Shown: positions 1-9,909, counted from the stretch's first letter. The stretch is DNA of 40,433 nucleotides from RGIG1934 sp964492545 (GCA_964492545.1 CAZBKO010000007.1:1-40433); one strand, 5' to 3'. Notes: generated by a model from the letters alone, not told the origin. Numbers and translations: made by a program.

Positions 1-73
1 GTAGCAAGGAATGTAGCGGTTTTTTCTTTTTCTAACTGTCAAAGACAGGATTATAACTAATTTATTTTCTCAG

Positions 74-1267
74 CTATTCCTGATATCTATCAACAATATC
101 CATAATCTCCTTTGCATGCTCCTTATTCTTCTCCACAAGCTCCTTAATTGATGATGTGGATTTCTCCAGAACGTCTGCATTATAATCTATCGTTGACTTT
201 AATCTGTTTCGTCTTTCGATTAAGTTATTCTTAATCTGCTTCATTTCTTTATCATCCACCAGTGCACTGGCTTGTGATATCCAGATTTCAGGATCATTTA
301 TACTATACTTCTTAAGTTCTTCCACCAGATCTTCTTCTGCCTCCAGTAGCTTGTCTGATGCCTTGTGGTACACTTCTCTTTCCTTACATACCTTAAGATA
401 TACAGCCCACATTTTATTCAGTTCATAAGCACTGTGAATGCCAAATTTCTCATACATATATTCTATTCTAGACTGGACATTTACATATTTAAGCTTTACC
501 TTGTTAAGAAGTGCTATGGCTCTGTTCATCTTAAGTTCAGTAATCTTTATATTTCTAACAGCCTGATTATGAATGTAGAACAGAACAAGAGCTGCTATTG
601 CTGCCACTCCCACAAGCACATACGTAAATGCTGTCATATCTTTATGAGCTCCAAACTGTACTGCCATCAATGCGCCTAACAGCACAACAACTGCTGCCAC
701 CGCTATCTTTGAAACTCCTCTGACCATATATATTCTATCCTTCATGGTTCTTCTTTCAAAACGAAGGGCTGACTTTTCACCTTCCAAATGATTCATATCA
801 CTTTTTACTTTTTGACAGTAATTTTCATCATCCTGAAGTCCCTTTAAAATATTACTGATATCGTCTCCACAATCCTTAATCTGATTGAACTGGCTGTTAG
901 ATATCTTAGTCATTGAATTGCCAAATTCCTGCCTGTCCTTCTCTAAGACTACCATTTTCTTGGCATAGCCCGTAACCTTGTCATGGTTACTGTCAGGCAA
1001 AGATTCAATCATCTGAATATCTGACAGGTAATTATTTACCAGCTGAAATTCCTTCTTTGTCTCTTCAATTCGCTTTGATGCCTCCACGATTTTCTCACAG
1101 TTGTTTTCAACAAATTGTCTGCGCTGTGATTCGTTATTTGCAATAAGATTTTCCTGTTCCAAGGAAAGCTTGTCAGCTTTAGATTCTGAAATAATCTTAT
1201 CAGCTAAATCTCCATATTTGAGATCAAAATCATCCGGCTCTCGTTTTCTTCTTTTAAACCATTTCAT
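74..1267 (-). CDS. Coiled-coil protein with a two-helix membrane hairpin, unknown function
   Basis: A 397-residue protein I cannot assign to a named family. Seen: a basic N-terminus (KWFKRRKRE), a long charged, heptad-like helical stretch (about 25-180), two closely spaced hydrophobic segments (about 186-206 and 213-233), then a second long charged helical region to the C-terminus. This suggests a membrane hairpin with both coiled coils on the same, probably cytoplasmic, side, since there is no signal peptide. It is the last gene of a minus-strand cluster, starting 3 nt after the TPR gene stops, so it is almost certainly co-expressed with the Hsp70-like and solenoid proteins. Inference: it could anchor that cytoplasmic assembly to the membrane. 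No strong terminator follows in the 73 bases left in the window, only a 5-bp CTGTC/GACAG hairpin. Confidence 0.85.
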   Translation of the reverse strand: MKWFKRRKREPDDFDLKYGDLADKIISESKADKLSLEQENLIANNESQRRQFVENNCEKIVEASKRIEETKKEFQLVNNYLSDIQMIESLPDSNHDKVTGYAKKMVVLEKDRQEFGNSMTKISNSQFNQIKDCGDDISNILKGLQDDENYCQKVKSDMNHLEGEKSALRFERRTMKDRIYMVRGVSKIAVAAVVVLLGALMAVQFGAHKDMTAFTYVLVGVAAIAALVLFYIHNQAVRNIKITELKMNRAIALLNKVKLKYVNVQSRIEYMYEKFGIHSAYELNKMWAVYLKVCKEREVYHKASDKLLEAEEDLVEELKKYSINDPEIWISQASALVDDKEMKQIKNNLIERRNRLKSTIDYNADVLEKSTSSIKELVEKNKEHAKEIMDIVDRYQE

Positions 1268-1270
1268 ATT

Positions 1271-2104
1271 TTATACCATTTCTTCCCTGTAGCTATTCTT
1301 CCAAACATCAATTATTGACTGAATATTATCATAGTAATCATCCAGATTATGCTTTCCATCATACACTAACGTACTGCATATCTGCGAATATTTTTCAGAA
1401 TCAAGTGCTTCCTGCCTAAGCTTCTTTATCTCATCTCCCGCCATATCAAGAAGCTCATTTGATACCTCATATTTCATTGTATCATCCACAAGTGCCTGTT
1501 CGTTCTCCCACAGTAAATCCACCATAACAATATTCTTCATTATTTCTTCCACAGGATAGAACTCAAATGCTTTTCTAAAATATTCAACAGCCTCTGAATA
1601 CTCCATTCTTCCCGTATAAATAGTTCCTATATTACTGTACACTTTACCATAAAAGTCACTTGTAACATTCTTAACTCTGGGCATAGTAAGAATCTCTCTA
1701 TAAATTTTCATAGCCTGTCCACTCTTGCCTGACTCCATATAAATGTCAGCTCGTACCTTTAGCCTCTCTGTTACTGATTTTGTTCCAATGAGCTTCAAGG
1801 TATCCTCAAGCTTGTCAAGCTCCTGTGCATTATAGTATGAAGCTGACTTTATTACCAGCATCATAAGCTCAGGAAATGTTCCTCTGTGGTCAATTAGATA
1901 TTTGACCTTACCTGCAAGACTTTTCATATTAAGTTGTTCACTAAGATAATCAAGCAGCTTATCATTAAAGAACTCTTTTCCAATAAGAAATATATTGTTA
2001 TATAAATAATAGCTAAGTTCTTCTATTGAGTACACATTTGTTCCTGTACTTTCAATATAAAATGGTTCATCTGACTGCTTTCCACATAATATTAATCCGC
2101 TCAT
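1271..2104 (-). CDS. TPR-repeat protein of the Hsp70-like/solenoid cluster
   Basis: A soluble 277-residue protein. Two recognisable tetratricopeptide-like helical pairs lie at about 112-140 and 151-184 (the second with the typical YSNIGTIY...EAVEYFRKAFEFYP pattern), flanked by other helical sequence; there is no signal peptide or membrane segment. Its ATG overlaps the stop of the upstream actin-fold gene in an ATGA (2101-2104), a sign of translational coupling and roughly stoichiometric production. TPR proteins are usually adaptors, and those next to Hsp70-like proteins are often co-chaperones, so an adaptor role is a reasonable but unproven inference. The N-terminal 100 residues (MSGLILCGKQSDEPFYIES) match no domain I know. 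Confidence 0.85.
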   Translation of the reverse strand: MSGLILCGKQSDEPFYIESTGTNVYSIEELSYYLYNNIFLIGKEFFNDKLLDYLSEQLNMKSLAGKVKYLIDHRGTFPELMMLVIKSASYYNAQELDKLEDTLKLIGTKSVTERLKVRADIYMESGKSGQAMKIYREILTMPRVKNVTSDFYGKVYSNIGTIYTGRMEYSEAVEYFRKAFEFYPVEEIMKNIVMVDLLWENEQALVDDTMKYEVSNELLDMAGDEIKKLRQEALDSEKYSQICSTLVYDGKHNLDDYYDNIQSIIDVWKNSYREEMV

Positions 2105-3384
2105 ACGTATTCCTCTATATTGATATTATTTCTAACGCATTTTCCTGACGACTCAAACAGCTCGCCAAATCCTTTGTCCTTAACCAATACGCTGCACTGA
2201 TATTCATTTTTGTACGCAATGGTTATCTCTACTCTTGTTGTCTTGTTAGGTCTGTCTGGAAATTCTGACAAATCCATTGTTATATTTTTTGAAAATTTTG
2301 TTATCGGATTGGTTACAACAAGCACAACAGCTTTGGTGTTATCCAGTATGCAGTCAACAATGGCTCCTGCCTCATACCAGCTCACCCCTGCCTTTGAACA
2401 GTTAAGCTGTAATTCTCTGTCTCCATGTTCAACCATAATTCCTATATTGACATATGTTCTTCCTGTACATCTAAACAAATAATTAGATGAATTAATCAGC
2501 TGCATTTTCTCCATAATTCCATAGCATGCACCTTTAACGAACAGGTTATGGCCCTTGAATACTCTTCTCTTATTGCATAGTACCGGAAGGGATTTGTCAA
2601 TCCAATCCTCCTCATAAAATCCGATACCTGTAAGAAATACTGCTGATACAATATGACTTTTAAAATCATTTTGTATCATTGATAAAAGCTTTTCATCCTG
2701 TTTGTTTCTGCCCTCCGGTGTTCTGAGCTCGTCGTAGGAAAACTCCTTTGAAAAATCGAATTCTTCCACCTTTAAAACTACAGGAACTTTTCCTCTTTCC
2801 TGACTAACTCTTCGATATACAAAGTGTTCCTTTGTGTAATCAAACATGGCCACATCATTTACCCATATTTCTTTTTTCTGGTTAATTATGTAATATAAAA
2901 GTGCCTCTGAATGACCAATGACTCTTATATTGTCCTCATCAATTCCATGTTCTTTGCAGGAATCATATATCATATCCACCAACAGTCTGTCAGGATATTC
3001 TACTGTTACACCAATGCCATCGATTATCTGACAGTTACATCCAATTTTGATCTGGTCAAAAAGTTTTCCCATATATATGTCAAATATTTCTTTTGCACTG
3101 TATTCCTTAGACTCAATTTCTGTGACTTCACCCTTTAATACACGCGACAATATGTCATCTACCGCTGTTCCCTCATGGCGTCCGGCCCGAAGCATTGCCT
3201 CATCACCAATAAGCCATTCCTCTCTGTCTGTCCACTTAAATAACACTGTCGGAATAAGATATTTCTGTTCATTATAAATAGTGCTCATAGAATCAGGTTC
3301 ATTCATACCTGTGGTGTAATAGCTGACCTGAGTGTAATCATGTGCTATGTCTATTCCTACAACTATTCCAATGCTGCTTTCCAT
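2101..3384 (-). CDS. Hsp70/actin-fold protein with degenerate nucleotide motifs (DUF5716-like)
   Basis: A 427-residue protein with the layout of an Hsp70/actin-type ATPase. Phosphate-1-like motif at 9-22 (VGIDIAHDYTQVSY, where Hsp70 has GIDLGTTNS), a connect-1-like helix at 155-168 (VIGHSEALLYYIIN), and an adenosine-like motif at 247-262 (SAVFLTGIGFYEEDW). The phosphate-2 region (176-190, AMFDYTKEHFVYRRV) lacks the usual DLGGGT glycines, so ATP hydrolysis is doubtful; it may bind nucleotide without turnover or not at all. No separate peptide-binding domain is obvious. I recall the family as DUF5716 but could not check. The start is fixed by GGAGG five bases upstream of ATG. It sits 29 nt after the solenoid gene and overlaps the TPR gene. 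Confidence 0.8.
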   Translation of the reverse strand: MESSIGIVVGIDIAHDYTQVSYYTTGMNEPDSMSTIYNEQKYLIPTVLFKWTDREEWLIGDEAMLRAGRHEGTAVDDILSRVLKGEVTEIESKEYSAKEIFDIYMGKLFDQIKIGCNCQIIDGIGVTVEYPDRLLVDMIYDSCKEHGIDEDNIRVIGHSEALLYYIINQKKEIWVNDVAMFDYTKEHFVYRRVSQERGKVPVVLKVEEFDFSKEFSYDELRTPEGRNKQDEKLLSMIQNDFKSHIVSAVFLTGIGFYEEDWIDKSLPVLCNKRRVFKGHNLFVKGACYGIMEKMQLINSSNYLFRCTGRTYVNIGIMVEHGDRELQLNCSKAGVSWYEAGAIVDCILDNTKAVVLVVTNPITKFSKNITMDLSEFPDRPNKTTRVEITIAYKNEYQCSVLVKDKGFGELFESSGKCVRNNINIEEYV

Positions 3385-3413
3385 CTTAACCTCCGTTTCG
3401 GATCTATTTCTTT

Positions 3414-6400
3414 TTATAGTATTTTAAATCCATTCTTTGTTATTTCTCTATTAACATAATAGTTCTTCGTGAGTTCCTTAACACTTGCCTCATCCTTCAT
3501 ATCCATACATCTGAGTATATCATTTATTGAGCCATATGATGTAGAATCTGTGCACACTACATCATCTCCAAGATAATAATTTTTGCTTTCTGTTATGTTT
3601 GTTCCCTTTTCGTTCTCTTCTGAAATATAGTACATTACATGCTCACCATAAAACAATATCAGCTGCTTCGTGTAAACTCCTCCAAAGAAAGGTTCCATCT
3701 TAGAGGTCTCGTACTCACTTCCATCCTCCTCCGAAGTGGTGTAGTGTATAAATACATTACAATCCGGTACAGTTCTGTATTCTATAACTGCTCTATCAGC
3801 CACATTTCCCGGTATTTCAAACCATTTATGATATTTTTTGAAAAATTCAAAGCAATACCCATTCTCAGCCAGCTTCACCAGCATATTTCTGCACAGTTCC
3901 TTTCTGCGCTCATCTATCGTCTGATTCTCACTTGTATATTTAAGATATGCCACCTTGCACACATCATGCAGTAAGTCATGATGGTTTTCTTCGGCAAGCA
4001 GCTCCTTTTCAAGCTGTTGGAAGAAATGGTCAATTACAGGCTTGTCCTTCACAAAATAAGTATATGATATGTAGAAGAAATATGCTTTCATAATCATCTC
4101 AGAAGGACCTTTTTCCTCATATGAGTCAAATATCTTAACCAGATATCCCGTATGCGTCCTGCTAAAGAGTATCTGAGCAATAAGCCTCTCCTCTAATTCT
4201 CTGCTCTCAAAAGCAAAATCCTTTGCAATCTTCCACAGCTCTATCATTTCCTTGGTAATACCGTTATAGTATTTGCACAAATATTCAAGTGTTACCTCGT
4301 TATACTTTCCCTTTCTAAATGAAAATGATGCAATATTAAGAATCAGCTCATCATCATCATCACTTATAAGTGATATGTATCTGCTGACAAATTTCACAAG
4401 TCTTCGTGGACTCAAGCTGATATAGCCATACATATTCATTGCTTCGTAGGCCTGCTCATAAAGTCCTCTCATAATCATGAGCTCTATAACCTTATTTCTT
4501 GATTCTGTATCAAGCTCTGACTTATTGATATCTGTCAAATATTCATCCAGCTCATCTCCATCATAATTGTTATAGTAGTATTCAATGATATCCTTCATTA
4601 TTGTCTTGCGGTAGGCATATCTGAAATCTTCCATATCCATTATATTTCTAAATGATTGAATTGTCTCATATGTTGAATTGTGATACTTGATAAATTGTTC
4701 TGTTGCACTGGCCACAAAATAAATATCATCATCGCAGGCCTGATGACATTTGGCTAAAAGACTGTTATCACTTAGCAGCTTTTTGCACTCTATATCACCA
4801 ATTCCGAAATGCCTGTTTCCTGAAATATCTTCTGTGAGAATAATGGCATCCTCTGTAAACATTTCTATATAGGCCTTGTTATTTCTAACTAAATAAGCCT
4901 TTTCAGACAGCAATTCCTTATGTATAACAATTATTCGCTCTATGTGGTCTGTCTTACAGGTCACTTCATATGTAGCCAGAATATGTGGCAGATTCTTTGC
5001 AATTTCATCCTTAACAAGTGTATCTAAAAGAAACTCCTTGTACACAACCGCCAATGATGTGTTCATCTCACCTCTTGACAAATTCTCTATTGCAAATTTC
5101 TCCATATTGTTTCTGTAATTCTTATATACGTTGGGAATTCTATCCTTGTTAGTAATAATATTCGCATACAGATAGCTTTCTCTGTGAAATAAAAGATTAC
5201 CATTATAAACAAAATACATATATATTATGTTTGGAAGAATATTCATATCCTCATCAGAAATAGAGAACATATAATATTCATACAATCTTGTGAGGTTAAT
5301 TTCTTTTTTTATTCCAAGGGCATACCATTTGAAATACTCCTGCTGTGTAATATTTCCACGTATAAGTATGCTGCAGATTGCAGTGAGTGTCACATTATCA
5401 TTGTTCTTCCTGTACATTGCTGTAAGTATTCTAAACATCAATGGTCTAAAATTCTTTTCAAGCATTGCAAGCTCCGCAATCTGAGTTGCAAGCTTTGGCT
5501 CGATAATGTCATGTCTGCATCCAAACATCAGTATCTGCAGTTCAAATGAATTGATAACTCTTAGAAGCTGTGGCTGTTTGTTGAGAACATTCAGAGCCTC
5601 ATAATACATAAGTGGACTGTGACAGCCCTTCTTATACTGCTCCTTAATTCTTGTAAGCTTCAGACTTGCATTGTTCTCATATGCATCATCCAAATACAAA
5701 AGTATCCACAGAATTCTCCATGAATCATAACCATTTTCATAATATGACTTAATCTTGCCAAACATTTCATTAGTAAGCTCCAAGTCACGCTTCTGCAGTG
5801 TTCTTATATATAAATAGTAGCAGTACAATTCCAGATTATCTTCTATATCATCCAATATATTCTCAGCAACTGAATTCAACAGCCACTCTGCCTCTTCAGG
5901 CTTCTCCTTGGTTAAACATATCTGTGCCTGTACAAGCCTCAAAAAGTCATTATTGTCATCAAATCCTCTTGCCCTCTCAATTAGTGCAAGTGACTTCTCC
6001 GACCATGAATCGACGCTGTATCTTCTTGACCTAAACTCAAGATATAACTGCATAAGCTGATACATACACTGCTTTACTTCCGTTCTGGCATTACCATGCT
6101 CATGTGTATTATCAACAGAAATCTTAAGACATTCCGACTGAAATGCCGTAGTAAATGTAATCTCAGCATAGTTCATTCCGTCATGCAGCCTTGATGTATC
6201 AATTAAGTACTTGTATTCGTAATTATTTCCTGCAAAATCTTCGCTGGTTATCCTTCTCTTTGATTCAGTAATGAAATCGCCCTGAATATCTACGGTTATA
6301 TCCATATAACCCCAGCTATCCTTAGTAAGAATTATTACATCTCCATATGATTCTGTGAGTCTGTCGTAATCTCTGGTAGTATCTGAAATAGATAGTCTTG

Positions 6401-6971
6401 TTCTGCTCTTTTTGTTGATTCCAATGAGAAATTCCTCCAGTGCCTGTCTTGAATCCATGCTTCTGATAAGCCCGTCATATAGCCCCTGAGCCTTCACGTC
6501 CTCATATAAAAATATTTCTCTGAAATCCTTCGATACAAATAATCTCAAAGCCTCGTCATAATCACTCTTGACAAGATTGGTAAAATTAAATAAATCGTTA
6601 ATTTCTCCAATTGATGCCTTAACCTTAGGCATTTCAACTTCGTATGTATAAGCAATTATAGCCTCTCCGGCATTGCTCACCACAATAAATCTTCCCTCAA
6701 TCCTGTCGCCATTCTCCATATATCTGGCATCAATTTCATACTTAATGTCTGTTGATTTCGCACAGAACTGGTCATTAAGTATCTTAACGGCGCAATTAGT
6801 AGAATACACTATTCCCTTAATACTTCTGTCATCCTGCGCATATACGGAAAAATCTCCTTCAAATATTCTGTCAGCTGTTATCTTCCTATTTATCTCTGAT
6901 TCAGAAGTTTCAAGAGTTGCGCTGCTGTATTCAATTATACCTCTGGATAGTTTACCCACTAATTCCTTCAT
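3414..6971 (-). CDS. Giant alpha-solenoid protein (DUF5717-like)
   Basis: About 1185 residues, cytoplasmic by appearance (no signal peptide or membrane segment). The N-terminal ~300 residues look beta-rich (runs such as IKGIVYSTNCAVKIL and YMDITVDIQGDF), followed by roughly 750 residues of helical repeats resembling degenerate TPRs (for example FLRLVQAQICLTKEKPEEAE), and a beta-rich C-terminal ~110 residues. I recall this as the DUF5717 family. I chose ATG at 6971 rather than the in-frame TTG at 6992: GAGAGG lies seven bases before the ATG, while the TTG overlaps the rarA stop and has no site of its own. It follows rarA by 17 nt and precedes the Hsp70-like gene by 29 nt. A scaffold for the downstream proteins is the likeliest role, by inference. 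Confidence 0.8.
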   Translation of the reverse strand: MKELVGKLSRGIIEYSSATLETSESEINRKITADRIFEGDFSVYAQDDRSIKGIVYSTNCAVKILNDQFCAKSTDIKYEIDARYMENGDRIEGRFIVVSNAGEAIIAYTYEVEMPKVKASIGEINDLFNFTNLVKSDYDEALRLFVSKDFREIFLYEDVKAQGLYDGLIRSMDSRQALEEFLIGINKKSRTRLSISDTTRDYDRLTESYGDVIILTKDSWGYMDITVDIQGDFITESKRRITSEDFAGNNYEYKYLIDTSRLHDGMNYAEITFTTAFQSECLKISVDNTHEHGNARTEVKQCMYQLMQLYLEFRSRRYSVDSWSEKSLALIERARGFDDNNDFLRLVQAQICLTKEKPEEAEWLLNSVAENILDDIEDNLELYCYYLYIRTLQKRDLELTNEMFGKIKSYYENGYDSWRILWILLYLDDAYENNASLKLTRIKEQYKKGCHSPLMYYEALNVLNKQPQLLRVINSFELQILMFGCRHDIIEPKLATQIAELAMLEKNFRPLMFRILTAMYRKNNDNVTLTAICSILIRGNITQQEYFKWYALGIKKEINLTRLYEYYMFSISDEDMNILPNIIYMYFVYNGNLLFHRESYLYANIITNKDRIPNVYKNYRNNMEKFAIENLSRGEMNTSLAVVYKEFLLDTLVKDEIAKNLPHILATYEVTCKTDHIERIIVIHKELLSEKAYLVRNNKAYIEMFTEDAIILTEDISGNRHFGIGDIECKKLLSDNSLLAKCHQACDDDIYFVASATEQFIKYHNSTYETIQSFRNIMDMEDFRYAYRKTIMKDIIEYYYNNYDGDELDEYLTDINKSELDTESRNKVIELMIMRGLYEQAYEAMNMYGYISLSPRRLVKFVSRYISLISDDDDELILNIASFSFRKGKYNEVTLEYLCKYYNGITKEMIELWKIAKDFAFESRELEERLIAQILFSRTHTGYLVKIFDSYEEKGPSEMIMKAYFFYISYTYFVKDKPVIDHFFQQLEKELLAEENHHDLLHDVCKVAYLKYTSENQTIDERRKELCRNMLVKLAENGYCFEFFKKYHKWFEIPGNVADRAVIEYRTVPDCNVFIHYTTSEEDGSEYETSKMEPFFGGVYTKQLILFYGEHVMYYISEENEKGTNITESKNYYLGDDVVCTDSTSYGSINDILRCMDMKDEASVKELTKNYYVNREITKNGFKIL

Positions 6972-6988
6972 CAGATATCCTCTCTCAA

Positions 6989-8311
6989 TCAATCATTTTC
7001 ATGTATATATTCAAAATATCGCTTCACGTCACGCTCGTATCCATTGTCTGTTGGTGTATAGAATACCGTGTCCTTTATCTCATCCGGTAAATACTGCTGT
7101 TCTACGTAATGCTTATCATAACTGTGTGCATACTTATATCCAACGCCATGATTAAGCTTGTCTGCATCCTTATAATGAGCATCCTTAAGATATGCAGGTA
7201 TATCATATGTCTTCTCTCGTGCAACAAGTGCAAGTGCATCGTCGATGGCTACGTAGGCCGCATTACTCTTCGGTGCGCTGGCAACATATATTGCTGCTTC
7301 TGAAAGTGGTATTCTGGCTTCCGGCATTCCAAGCTGGTGAACAGCCTCTGCTGCCGACACAGCAACCTGAAGTGCTCTCGGATCCGCAAGTCCAACGTCT
7401 TCTGCCGCACATATCACAATTCTTCTGGCAATAAATGTTACACTTTCTCCTGCGTAAAGCATTCGTGCCAAATAGTAGACAGCTGCCTGAGGGTCTGACC
7501 CTCTCATACTCTTAATAAATGCAGAAATGGTATCATAGTGATTATCACCATCCTTATCATATCCAACATTTCTCTTTTGAATGCACTCAGATGCCACCTC
7601 TGGTGTTATGTGAATAATTCCATCTTGTGATGGGCTTGTTGTTAACACTCCAATCTCAATTGCATTGAGTGCAGTTCTGGCATCACCATTAGCAGCATCT
7701 GCAAGAAAGTCGGCGGCTGCATCATCAATTGCAGCATTGTATGCCCCCATTCCCTTCTCCACATCTGTGACTGCTCTGATAATAAGCTTTCTTATAGCTT
7801 CACTTGACAGTGGCTTTAGTTCAAATATTACAGACCTGGATATTAGCGCCCTGTTAACCTCAAAATAAGGATTCTCAGTTGTCGCTCCTATTAATACTAT
7901 TGTTCCGTCCTCAACATATGGCAGTAAATAATCCTGCTGTCCCTTGTTGAATCTATGAATCTCATCTACAAAAAGTATAGTCTTCCTGCCATACATTCCA
8001 AGATTATCCTTTGCCTTGGCAATAACCTCTTCCATGTCCTTCTTGCCGGCAACTGTTGCATTAAGTTGTGTAAATTCACCCTGAGTTGTGTGAGCAATGA
8101 CCTTTGCCAAAGTTGTCTTACCTGTTCCCGGAGGTCCATAAAAAATAATTGACTTGAACTTATCGGCCTTGATAGCTCTGTATAAAAGCTTATCCCTGCC
8201 TATAATATGTTCCTGTCCGACAACCTCATCAAGGGTCTGTGGTCTCATCCTTGATGCCAAAGGTGATTCCTTCTTCATCTCAGTGCTTCTCATATATTCA
8301 AATAAATCCAT
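6989..8311 (-). CDS. rarA: Replication-associated recombination protein A (RarA/MgsA), AAA+ ATPase
   Basis: RarA is a clamp-loader-like AAA+ ATPase that acts at stalled replication forks with SSB. Seen: Walker A GPPGTGKT (residues 59-66), Walker B ILFVDEIHRF (112-121), sensor-1 IGATTENPYFEVNRALISR and the C-terminal MgsA oligomerisation region (GSDPQAAVYYLARML, VGLADPRALQVAV). At 440 residues it has the family's usual length. The start is MDLFEYM at 8311, preceded by AGGTG; a GTG two codons upstream (8317) is also possible with its own AGGAA. It heads the minus-strand cluster, its stop lying 17 nt from the solenoid gene. A candidate extended -10 (TGATACAAT, 8347-8355) lies just upstream. Confidence 0.96.
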   Translation of the reverse strand: MDLFEYMRSTEMKKESPLASRMRPQTLDEVVGQEHIIGRDKLLYRAIKADKFKSIIFYGPPGTGKTTLAKVIAHTTQGEFTQLNATVAGKKDMEEVIAKAKDNLGMYGRKTILFVDEIHRFNKGQQDYLLPYVEDGTIVLIGATTENPYFEVNRALISRSVIFELKPLSSEAIRKLIIRAVTDVEKGMGAYNAAIDDAAADFLADAANGDARTALNAIEIGVLTTSPSQDGIIHITPEVASECIQKRNVGYDKDGDNHYDTISAFIKSMRGSDPQAAVYYLARMLYAGESVTFIARRIVICAAEDVGLADPRALQVAVSAAEAVHQLGMPEARIPLSEAAIYVASAPKSNAAYVAIDDALALVAREKTYDIPAYLKDAHYKDADKLNHGVGYKYAHSYDKHYVEQQYLPDEIKDTVFYTPTDNGYERDVKRYFEYIHEND

Positions 8312-8346
8312 ATTCACCTATTCCTGCCTTGCACATAATTACAAAT

Positions 8347-8355
8347 ATTGTATCA
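8347..8355 (-). promoter_or_regulatory. Candidate extended -10 promoter element for rarA
   Basis: On the minus strand TGATACAAT gives a TGn-extended -10 (TACAAT) about 36 bases upstream of the rarA start. The matching -35 position is weak (TTTAAT), so this is an extended -10 candidate only. Confidence 0.4.
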
Positions 8356-8414
8356 TATTACGATGGATAATTAAATAAATTTTATTAATAATATATAAAT
8401 TTTTCCTCATTTTC

Positions 8415-8443
8415 TTGTTTACATAACAGAAATATGTTAAAAT
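8415..8443 (+). promoter_or_regulatory. Promoter of the citrate synthase gene
   Basis: TTGTTT, a 17-base spacer, then TAAAAT preceded by TGT (an extended -10). The expected start near 8450 leaves a leader of about 40 bases before the gltA ATG. It is divergent from rarA. Confidence 0.6.
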
Positions 8444-8488
8444 GTACAACGTAACTCATAAAACACTACACCGAAGGGGGTTCGATGC

Positions 8489-9853
8489 ATGTCAGAGAAT
8501 ACATTTTCAAAAATTACACCGGAAATTCTTGAGCTGGCTTCCAAATGTACTAATAATAGTTACATTGACCCAGAGCTTTACTCAAAATTTGAAGTCAAAA
8601 GAGGTCTTAGAGATATTAACGGAAAGGGCGTATTGACAGGTCTTACTGAAATCGCCGAAGTTAAGTCATATATTATCGAAGACAGTGAAATGGTTCCTTG
8701 CGAAGGCAAGTTATATTACAGAGGATACGACATAGAAGATCTTGTTAATGGTTTTGTAGCTGATAAGCGATTTGGTTTTGAAGAGACTACATATCTATTA
8801 CTTTTTGGTAAGCTTCCAACTAAGGAAGAGCTTTCACAGTTTAACAAGCTGTTAGGCCATTACCGCTCACTTCCAACAAGCTTTGTTCGTGATATTATTA
8901 TGAAGGCTCCAAGCCATGATATGATGAATACTCTTGCAAGAAGTGTCCTCACACTTTACTCCTATGATGATACTGCAGATGATGTTTCTGTACCTAACGT
9001 ACTTAGACAATGTCTACAGTTAATTGCACTTTTTCCTGAATTATCCGTATATGGTTATCAGGCATACAGACATTATCACGATGGTCAGAGTCTGTATATT
9101 CACACACCTCAGCCAGAGTTATCCACAGCTGAGAACATTTTATATTTATTGCGACCAGATAGCAAGTACACTGAGCTTGAAGCACGAATTCTTGATATAG
9201 CTCTTGTTCTCCACGCAGATCACGGCGGTGGTAATAATTCCACATTTACCACACACGTTGTATCTTCTTCCGGAACAGATACTTATTCTACAGTTGCTGC
9301 TTCTCTTGGTTCTCTCAAGGGTCCTAAGCACGGTGGTGCCAACCTTAAGGTTATTCAGATGTTTGACCATATGATGGCTCACATTGAAGACTGGGATGAC
9401 GAAGATGAAATAAGAGAATACTTATCAGATCTTCTTAACAAGAAGACCTTCGACCATGCAGGGCTTATTTATGGCATGGGACATGCTGTATATTCTATTT
9501 CTGACCCAAGAGCCAGAGTTTTTAAGAATTATGTTGAAAAGCTTTCAAAGGAAAAAGGTCTTGATAAGGAATTTAAGCTATATTCCATGGTAGAGAAGCT
9601 TGCACCTGAAGTTATCGCCAAGGAACGCCGTATTTACAAAGGTGTCAGCGCCAATGTTGATTTCTACAGTGGTTTTGTATATCGTATGCTCGGTCTTCCA
9701 CTTGAGCTCTACACACCAATTTTTGCAATTGCAAGAATCTCAGGTTGGAGTGCTCATAGAATTGAGGAGATTATCAATGCCGGAAAGATTATCAGACCTG
9801 CTTACAAGAGTGTTGCTAAGCATGTTGATTATACTTCAATTATTGACAGATAA
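8489..9853 (+). CDS. gltA: Citrate synthase
   Basis: Condenses oxaloacetate and acetyl-CoA to citrate, which in anaerobic clostridia mainly feeds 2-oxoglutarate and glutamate synthesis. At 454 residues it is a full-length family member with an N-terminal extension typical of clostridial forms. Seen: HADHGGGNNSTF from residue 242, the GPKHGGAN loop with the substrate histidine at about 281, GMGHAVYSISDPRARVFK with the catalytic histidine at about 332, the catalytic aspartate in NVDFYSG, and the C-terminal arginine motif in FAIARISGWSAHRIEE. The start is supported by AAGGGGG eight bases before the ATG. The 56-base gap to the next gene has no terminator, so the two are probably co-transcribed. 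No aconitase or isocitrate dehydrogenase gene is in the window. Confidence 0.97.
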   Translation: MSENTFSKITPEILELASKCTNNSYIDPELYSKFEVKRGLRDINGKGVLTGLTEIAEVKSYIIEDSEMVPCEGKLYYRGYDIEDLVNGFVADKRFGFEETTYLLLFGKLPTKEELSQFNKLLGHYRSLPTSFVRDIIMKAPSHDMMNTLARSVLTLYSYDDTADDVSVPNVLRQCLQLIALFPELSVYGYQAYRHYHDGQSLYIHTPQPELSTAENILYLLRPDSKYTELEARILDIALVLHADHGGGNNSTFTTHVVSSSGTDTYSTVAASLGSLKGPKHGGANLKVIQMFDHMMAHIEDWDDEDEIREYLSDLLNKKTFDHAGLIYGMGHAVYSISDPRARVFKNYVEKLSKEKGLDKEFKLYSMVEKLAPEVIAKERRIYKGVSANVDFYSGFVYRMLGLPLELYTPIFAIARISGWSAHRIEEIINAGKIIRPAYKSVAKHVDYTSIIDR

Positions 9854-9909
9854 TGGACATATTGATATAATTTTTTAAATATATAATTCTAAGCAAGGGG
9901 GAATGAGGG

